Below are positions 14,166-18,412 of a stretch of 18,412 nucleotides of DNA, in pieces; the first letter of the stretch is position 1, and every line of letters begins with the position of its first letter. A program made the translations under genes and the position numbers. The DNA comes from DATLHO01 sp035539855 (lineage in GTDB: Bacteria > Bacteroidota > Ignavibacteria > OLB7), in the NCBI GenBank assembly GCA_035539855.1, contig DATLHO010000018.1, positions 1 to 18,412 of the forward strand, written 5' to 3'. The notes below the pieces were generated by a model. That model did not search any database. It was not told the DNA's origin and was given only the letters and a program-made list of their open reading frames with translations.

Positions 14166-14780
14166 TCAGTCGGCGGGCCGGGCGACTGGTCCATCCGGAG
14201 GCCATGCCCTGGCCAGCAGGACGGCCACGGCGTATCCGATAGCCGCGGCGGCGACGACGTCGCTGAGGAAGTGGGCGCCGGCGGCGAGGCGGCTGAACGC
14301 GCAGCCCGCGGCCAGCGCCCACCAGAGCGGCCGTGCCGGCGGGTAGAGGATGCCGAGCATCGCGAACGCCGCGAACGCGACGAGTGCGTGGCTGCTCGGC
14401 AGTCCCAGGCCCGCGGTCGCAAAGGTCTCCTCGGACCACGGACGGAACCGGTAGCCGTCGACCCCGGCTGCCGGCCGCTCGCGCCGCAGCAGGATCTTCA
14501 GTCCCTCGGCGACGATGCCGCCGAGCGCGGCCGAGCCGACGACGAGCCATCCCCGGCGCCGTCGCAGCTTCGCGGGGATCGAGCGCTCGGCGCCCAGAGC
14601 GACGGCGGCGGCGACGATGATCCAGAGCGGGAGGAATCCGAGCACGCGCAGCATCCGCCCGAGATCGCTCTCGGCGAGGCGGGGAAGCTGCAGGTGCTCA
14701 AAGACCCACCCATCAAGCAGGTGGGCGCCGGCGATCGCGATCGCGAAGCCCGCGGCGACGAGCAGTTTTTCCTTGTTCAT
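14166..14780 (-). CDS. PAP2 superfamily membrane phosphatase
   Basis: A 204-residue multi-pass inner-membrane protein, with hydrophobic helices near 6-24, 45-64, 78-94, 130-146, 152-168 and 172-190. All three catalytic motifs of the phosphatidic-acid-phosphatase type 2 family are present: KX6RP as KILLRRERP (95-103), PSSH as PSSHA (128-132), and SRX5HX3D as SRLAAGAHFLSD (163-174). Members dephosphorylate lipid phosphates such as phosphatidate or undecaprenyl pyrophosphate, so roles in lipid turnover or cell-wall carrier recycling are possible. ATG 14780 is chosen; AGGA precedes it closely. A GTG at 14798 is a possible longer start. It diverges from the small ORF at 14869. Confidence 0.93.
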   Translation of the reverse strand: MNKEKLLVAAGFAIAIAGAHLLDGWVFEHLQLPRLAESDLGRMLRVLGFLPLWIIVAAAVALGAERSIPAKLRRRRGWLVVGSAALGGIVAEGLKILLRRERPAAGVDGYRFRPWSEETFATAGLGLPSSHALVAFAAFAMLGILYPPARPLWWALAAGCAFSRLAAGAHFLSDVVAAAAIGYAVAVLLARAWPPDGPVARPAD

Positions 14781-14856
14781 TCTTCCTGATTCATTCACTA
14801 GCTTGCCTGCCGACGTCGACTGGGTCCGGTCACGTCTGCTCTCGATACGTTCTCAT

Positions 14857-14861
14857 GGAGG
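14857..14861 (+). promoter_or_regulatory. Shine-Dalgarno GGAGG of the small ORF
   Basis: GGAGG lies 7 nt upstream of ATG 14869, an ideal distance, and is the main reason for accepting the 36-residue ORF. Confidence 0.75.
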
Positions 14862-14868
14862 TCCAACC

Positions 14869-14979
14869 ATGATCCGTCTCACCTTCCGCATCGTCGTCAC
14901 CTTCGTTCTCGTCATTGCGCGCATGTTATCGCCGCGCCCTGTCTTCGTGCGTCCTCCGGGAGTGTACGACGCGCAGTAG
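14869..14979 (+). CDS. Small hydrophobic peptide ORF (36 residues)
   Basis: A 36-codon ORF that encodes MIRLTFRIVVTFVLVIARML followed by a Pro-rich tail ending VYDAQ. It has an ideal Shine-Dalgarno and G/C-biased third positions like its neighbours. A hydrophobic stretch at about 7-20 suggests a small membrane or exported peptide, or a leader peptide. Two hairpins begin 7 nt past the stop and the receiver-domain gene starts 161 nt past it. I recognise no family. It could equally be a regulatory leader for the receiver gene. Confidence 0.6.
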   Translation: MIRLTFRIVVTFVLVIARMLSPRPVFVRPPGVYDAQ

Positions 14980-14986
14980 CGTCGTC

Positions 14987-15038
14987 CGACAATGAAGTGT
15001 CGATCAGCGGAGACCATTGAGGCATGATGGTCTCCGCT
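14987..15038 (+). terminator. Two consecutive hairpins after the small ORF
   Basis: The first hairpin has arms CGACA (14987-14991) and TGTCG (14998-15002). The second is a perfect 12-bp stem, AGCGGAGACCAT (15006-15017) with its complement at 15027-15038, around a 9-nt loop. The tail is TCGTGTT, so a T-rich tract is weak. They may terminate the small-ORF transcript or attenuate expression of the receiver gene downstream. Nothing else is evident up to 15140. Confidence 0.6.
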
Positions 15039-15140
15039 TCGTGTTCAGTGCAGTCATCGACGGTTTCGCGTGGTTCGTGCCTCGGATGATTGCCGGTGAC
15101 GCACCAGCCGACGTATCTTCGGGCCTCTTTCAGCTCCTCC

Positions 15141-15557
15141 ATGAACCCAGACACCGGCGGCCCCACCGACACCGGGCTCGACGCGCGCCTTCGCGTCCTT
15201 CTCGTCGACGACCACGCCGATACGCTCTCATCGCTCCGGATGCTTCTCGAGCACCGGGGCTTCGACGTGACGACCGCGAGCAACGGCTCGACGGCGATCG
15301 AGCTGGCGGCGCAGGCACGCTTCGACGTGCTCATCAGTGACATCGGCCTGCCGGACAGCTCCGGCTACGAGGTCGTCGCCGCCATTCATCGCCTCCAGCA
15401 CATCCCCGCGATCGCCTTCTCCGGCTACGGAACCGACGGCGATGTCGAGCGCAGCCACAGCGCCGGCTTCGATCGTCATTTCACCAAGCCCGTCATGGTG
15501 TCGCGTCTCGTCGACGCCATCCTCGAGCTCGTCGGACTCCGCGGCAATTCGCACTAG
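15141..15557 (+). CDS. Stand-alone response-regulator receiver domain
   Basis: A 138-residue single-domain protein of the CheY type. The receiver fold shows the acidic pair D23-D24 (VLLVDDHAD), the phosphoacceptor D67 (LISDIGLPDSSG), the conserved Ser94 (AFSGYG, in place of Thr) and K116 (FTKPV). There is no output domain, and the protein ends soon after the last helix (LVDAILELVGL). Partner kinase and target are unknown; no histidine kinase is in the window. ATG 15141 is preferred; an upstream TTG at 15090 is less likely. The upstream small ORF and hairpins may influence its expression. Confidence 0.92.
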   Translation: MNPDTGGPTDTGLDARLRVLLVDDHADTLSSLRMLLEHRGFDVTTASNGSTAIELAAQARFDVLISDIGLPDSSGYEVVAAIHRLQHIPAIAFSGYGTDGDVERSHSAGFDRHFTKPVMVSRLVDAILELVGLRGNSH

Positions 15558-15594
15558 CCCCACCGCCACACTTTCCCGCCTTTGTCCAGACAAG

Positions 15595-15646
15595 CCGGCG
15601 CACACGCGTGCGGCCGGAAATCGCCGCATTCCATGAGAATACGGCG
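15595..15646 (+). terminator. Pair of hairpins after the receiver gene
   Basis: One stem pairs CCGG-CGCAC (15595-15603) with GTGCG-(G)-CCGG (15608-15617), with a single bulged G. A second pairs CGCCG-C-ATTC (15622-15631) with GAAT-A-CGGCG (15637-15646), with one mismatch. They start 38 nt past the receiver stop. T tracts are weak, so termination is only probable. Confidence 0.45.
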
Positions 15647-15985
15647 AAACGGTGATTCCCAGCCGAATTCGCCGAGCGGCGCTCGTTTCGCCGGCGCGTT
15701 TGGTTGAATGCTAACTTTTGGTAACATTCTTGTGTTCGCCGGGGTCACCCCATCGAACCGACCTGTCTGCGGGCGCCTTCGTCCGTCGACCAAGCATCCC
15801 CCCCACCGACCCATCGATACCGGACCGACCGCCGAGAGCGGCCAGCGCCGCCGTGCGCCCCGCTTCCTGACGGCATGTTCCCCGACGCGTTCTCGTACTC
15901 GACGGCACTTCGTCTGCCGGGCGTGATTCATCCTCACACACCCCAAACGCCGGATCATCCACCGATCCGGGACAACAGACGCATC
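15647..15985 (+). other. Non-coding leader upstream of the large secreted protein
   Basis: About 340 bp with no convincing ORF. The AT-rich island at 15700-15735 contains TAACTTTTG (15712-15720), similar to the Bacteroidetes promoter element TAnnTTTG, but no TTG about 17-20 bp upstream, so a promoter is only possible. The rest is C-rich. If the promoter is at 15712, the mRNA would have a leader of roughly 260 nt. Confidence 0.35.
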
Positions 15986-18412
15986 ATGTTCAAACGCTAC
16001 CTACCCTACCTACTGCTGCTTCTCGCCGGGCACCTCTCGGTTGCCCACGCGCAGAGCTACGCTCCCGTCTCCAACGTCCCCTGGAACGGGTACCTGGCCG
16101 TGAGGCTTCCCGACGGGTTCAGCTCGATCATCGGGGAGCCCGGCACGGTGCTGATCCCCGGCACCTCGACGGACGACGACGGCATCTTCACCATGCCGCT
16201 GAACATGCCGTTCTTCTTCATCGATCGCGTCTACAACGCGACCGGCGCGACCAACGGGTACAACCTGCGGGTCTCGATGAACGGGTACATCGGCTTCAAC
16301 GGCTCGGCGAACACCGTGCACAACATCTCGCCGTACCTCAACTACACCACGTCGACGACCTACCCGTACTACAACCGGGTGATCATGGCGTACTGGAACG
16401 ACCGCATCGGTGCGGGCGTGACCAACGGCGGCATCTACTACCAGTACGCGGGCAACGTCGGCGATCGCGTGCTGACGGTCGAATGGCGGACGCAGCAGTA
16501 CGACTCGCCGCCCGAGGGGAACATCCAGGTCAAGATGTACGAGCGCACCGGCAACATCGAGTGGCACTACGGCTCGTCCGACGCCGGGCTCGGCACGCAG
16601 GGATCGGTGCTCACCTACGGCGTGACGATCGGCATCAAGAACTTCGGACAGTCGACAGGGATCCCCTCCGGTGACGATGCCGAGAAATTCCTGCTCTTCA
16701 ACAACCCGGAAGTCGCGAACGTGCCGATCGCGTACACGCGTCTGTGGGTCGAGGGATCGCAGCCTGAATACCTGCGGTATCTGCTCACCGTCGACGGCGC
16801 GTACTTCCACACCGACTTCCCGCGCAAGGATGGCGCGCGCGTCTCGTTCCGTGCGTCGCGCGTGCAGAACGACGTCAGCTCCGACTCCGTCTGGTTCACG
16901 CCGACCGCCGCCGGCAACGCCTACGGTCCGGGCAGCAGTGTGACGGTCAACGCGCGGTTCTCGAATCTCGGCAACGCACTGCGCTCGAACGTGCCGGTGC
17001 AGGCCGACATCTACCTGAACAACGGCGCGACGCCGGTCGCATCGCTGATGGGCACGGCGTTCACGAGTGGACCGACTCCGGCGCTCGGCAGGTCGATCGT
17101 CACGTTCGCGACGCCGTTCGCCGCGCCGCTGAGCAACATCGTCGGCGAGTATCGCGTGCACGTCTATCCGAAGCTCACCGGCGACGAGGATGTGACCGAC
17201 GACACGACGAAGGGGACGTTCTACATCGTCAAGAACAACGACGTCACGCCGTATCGCATCACCGAACCGCACTCGAACACGGCGCCGCTGTTCCAGAAGT
17301 ACCCGGTGGGCGTGCCGATCGGCATCGAGGTGCGCTATCTGAACATCGGCCTGTTCACCCAGCGCGACGTGCGCGTCGGCTACCGGATCTTCAACGAGTC
17401 GGGTCAAGTAGTCAAGGAGGACAGCGCTGTCCTCGCCGGCTCGTGGCCGGCGTTGACCTTCCGCGACGTGATCTACCCGGGTTTCACGCCGACCGCGCCG
17501 GGCAGCTTCTTCCTGCAGGCGTGTCCACGCCTGGCCGGCGACGAGAACATCGCCAACGACACGCTGCCGAAGTGGCCGGCGCTCGGCAAGCCGTTCGACG
17601 TGCGCTACGAAATCGAGGTCGGCACCAACGTCAACGCGGCCCGCTCGCCGATCAACGGCGTCAACTACGCCATCGGCAAGCCGGTGAAGGTCTCCGGTAC
17701 GTTCACGAACTCCGGAGTCTCCGACGCGACCAACGTCCCGGTGCGCGCGCAGATCCGCAACGCCGCGGGCACGATCGTCTATGATCGCACCGCGACGGTG
17801 CTCGACATCGTCGGCGGCAACGGCTCGACCGAGCAGCGCTTCCCCGACTTCTACCCGCAGACCGCCGGACTCTACTGCGTGACGATGTTCAGCGAGTACG
17901 CGCTGGAGCCGGTGCGATCGAACGACACGATGACGTGGTGCTTCGACGTGCGGCCGGCCCTCATCGGCACGATCCGCGTCGGCTTCGGCGAGCGCTTCGC
18001 CTCGATCCAGGAGGCACGCGACTCCGTCTTCTACTACGGTGTCGCCGGTCCGGTCGTCTTCGAGCTCACCAACGACTCGTACACGATCGCGACGAACGAG
18101 CTCTCGACGCCGGCGCTCGACCTGCGCGGGCGGATCGTCGGACTCGGACCAAACGCGCCGATCGTCTTCAGACCGAGCGCCGGCAAGACGATGGTGACGA
18201 TCGCACTGCGCTCGCTCTCGGGCATCGGCATGTGGTTCGGACAACGGGACACCTCGAATCCGTCCGGCTACATCACGTTCGACGGCACGACGCGCAAGGC
18301 GCTGACGATCACCTACGAGAACACGAACACGAACACGTCGCAGCCGGCGTACCAGCGCTCGCTGCCGATGTTCTACGGCCAGGGCGCGTCGAACTACGCG
18401 ATCCTCAACACG
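15986..18412 (+). CDS. Large secreted surface protein with CARDB-like repeats (partial, runs off right edge)
   Basis: 809 codons are open from ATG 15986 to the window end with no stop, so the C-terminus is missing. A signal peptide (MFKRYLPYLLLLLAGHLSV) ends near AHA-QS (cleavage about residue 22). Residues about 25-240 form a beta-sandwich-like adhesion or lectin-type region. Three beta-sandwich, CARDB-like segments follow at about 301-415, 417-540 and 541-655; each has a strand pattern such as VTVNARFSNLGNALRSNVPV or VKVSGTFTNSGVSDATNVPV. From about 660 a right-handed beta-helix-type region begins (IRVGFGERFASIQEARDSVF). This architecture is common in T9SS-exported surface proteins, so a C-terminal sorting domain is expected beyond the window. 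Asn, Thr and Tyr are unusually frequent. There is no Shine-Dalgarno. Confidence 0.85.
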   Translation, partial: MFKRYLPYLLLLLAGHLSVAHAQSYAPVSNVPWNGYLAVRLPDGFSSIIGEPGTVLIPGTSTDDDGIFTMPLNMPFFFIDRVYNATGATNGYNLRVSMNGYIGFNGSANTVHNISPYLNYTTSTTYPYYNRVIMAYWNDRIGAGVTNGGIYYQYAGNVGDRVLTVEWRTQQYDSPPEGNIQVKMYERTGNIEWHYGSSDAGLGTQGSVLTYGVTIGIKNFGQSTGIPSGDDAEKFLLFNNPEVANVPIAYTRLWVEGSQPEYLRYLLTVDGAYFHTDFPRKDGARVSFRASRVQNDVSSDSVWFTPTAAGNAYGPGSSVTVNARFSNLGNALRSNVPVQADIYLNNGATPVASLMGTAFTSGPTPALGRSIVTFATPFAAPLSNIVGEYRVHVYPKLTGDEDVTDDTTKGTFYIVKNNDVTPYRITEPHSNTAPLFQKYPVGVPIGIEVRYLNIGLFTQRDVRVGYRIFNESGQVVKEDSAVLAGSWPALTFRDVIYPGFTPTAPGSFFLQACPRLAGDENIANDTLPKWPALGKPFDVRYEIEVGTNVNAARSPINGVNYAIGKPVKVSGTFTNSGVSDATNVPVRAQIRNAAGTIVYDRTATVLDIVGGNGSTEQRFPDFYPQTAGLYCVTMFSEYALEPVRSNDTMTWCFDVRPALIGTIRVGFGERFASIQEARDSVFYYGVAGPVVFELTNDSYTIATNELSTPALDLRGRIVGLGPNAPIVFRPSAGKTMVTIALRSLSGIGMWFGQRDTSNPSGYITFDGTTRKALTITYENTNTNTSQPAYQRSLPMFYGQGASNYAILNT

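Noticed and set aside
15708..15926. 72-residue plus-strand frame upstream of the large secreted protein
   Set aside because: It has no Shine-Dalgarno, and the Arg/Pro/Ser-rich tail looks like translated C-rich non-coding DNA.
16010..18244. 744-residue open frame on the minus strand across the right end
   Set aside because: Its composition (Arg, Val, Asp, His) is typical of an antisense GC shadow. The plus-strand frame has a signal peptide and beta-sandwich repeats.

Overview
The window is uniformly GC-rich, with strong G/C bias at third codon positions. It looks like chromosomal DNA from a high-GC member of the Bacteroidota/Chlorobiota/Kapabacteria assemblage. The best evidence is the BNR-type secreted protein at 10123-12834, which ends in a typical type IX secretion (T9SS) type A sorting domain, and the large secreted beta-sandwich protein entering at 15986. 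Several lipoproteins and an OmpA-like envelope protein fit the same placement. Some genes have clear Shine-Dalgarno sequences (small ORF at 14869, SRPBCC protein, DUF5602-like lipoprotein), which is commoner in the Chlorobi/Ignavibacteria/Kapabacteria side than in classical Bacteroidetes. The taxonomic call is inference only.

Layout, left to right. 1-344 holds a perfect 110-bp inverted repeat: the 3' part of the first gene is mirrored at the window edge. 163-2028 (-) is an OmpA-like outer-membrane/lipoprotein and 2143-3621 (-) a lipoprotein made of four tandem META (HslJ/DUF306) domains. Diverging from these, 3824-5184 (+) is an ECF sigma factor overlapping by ATGA with a membrane protein that is probably its anti-sigma partner, followed by a hairpin and a small lipoprotein (5375-5944). 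Converging on the lipoprotein, with only 4 bp between stop codons, is an AAA_16/TPR STAND-type ATPase (5949-8669, -). Upstream of it, beyond a strong terminator, lies a His-rich DUF5602/TTHB210-like lipoprotein (8857-9654, -). Its 468-bp upstream region contains a cluster of GGGTGA half-sites and an array of about five 20-21 bp tandem repeats.

10123-12834 (-) is the T9SS-exported BNR/sortilin-like beta-propeller protein. 13031-14038 (-) is a membrane-anchored SRPBCC (START-like) protein with a strong Shine-Dalgarno and a perfect 20-bp palindrome just upstream. 14166-14780 (-) is a PAP2 phosphatase with all three catalytic motifs. On the + strand come an unlisted-size 36-codon ORF with an ideal ribosome-binding site followed by two hairpins (14869-15038), a stand-alone response-regulator receiver domain (15141-15557), a 428-bp non-coding leader with several hairpins, and the first 809 codons of a very large secreted protein running off the right edge.

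Themes: the region is mostly about the cell envelope and surface (four probable lipoproteins, two secreted surface proteins, an OmpA-like protein, a PAP2 phosphatase), with three regulatory elements mixed in (ECF sigma/anti-sigma pair, STAND ATPase, receiver domain). There are no tRNA or rRNA genes, CRISPR arrays, transposases or phage genes that I can see. No complete novel system is evident. The most noteworthy items are the edge inverted repeat, the small ORF plus hairpins ahead of the receiver gene, the half-site cluster and tandem repeats at 9762-10092, the 14095 palindrome, and the four-META lipoprotein.
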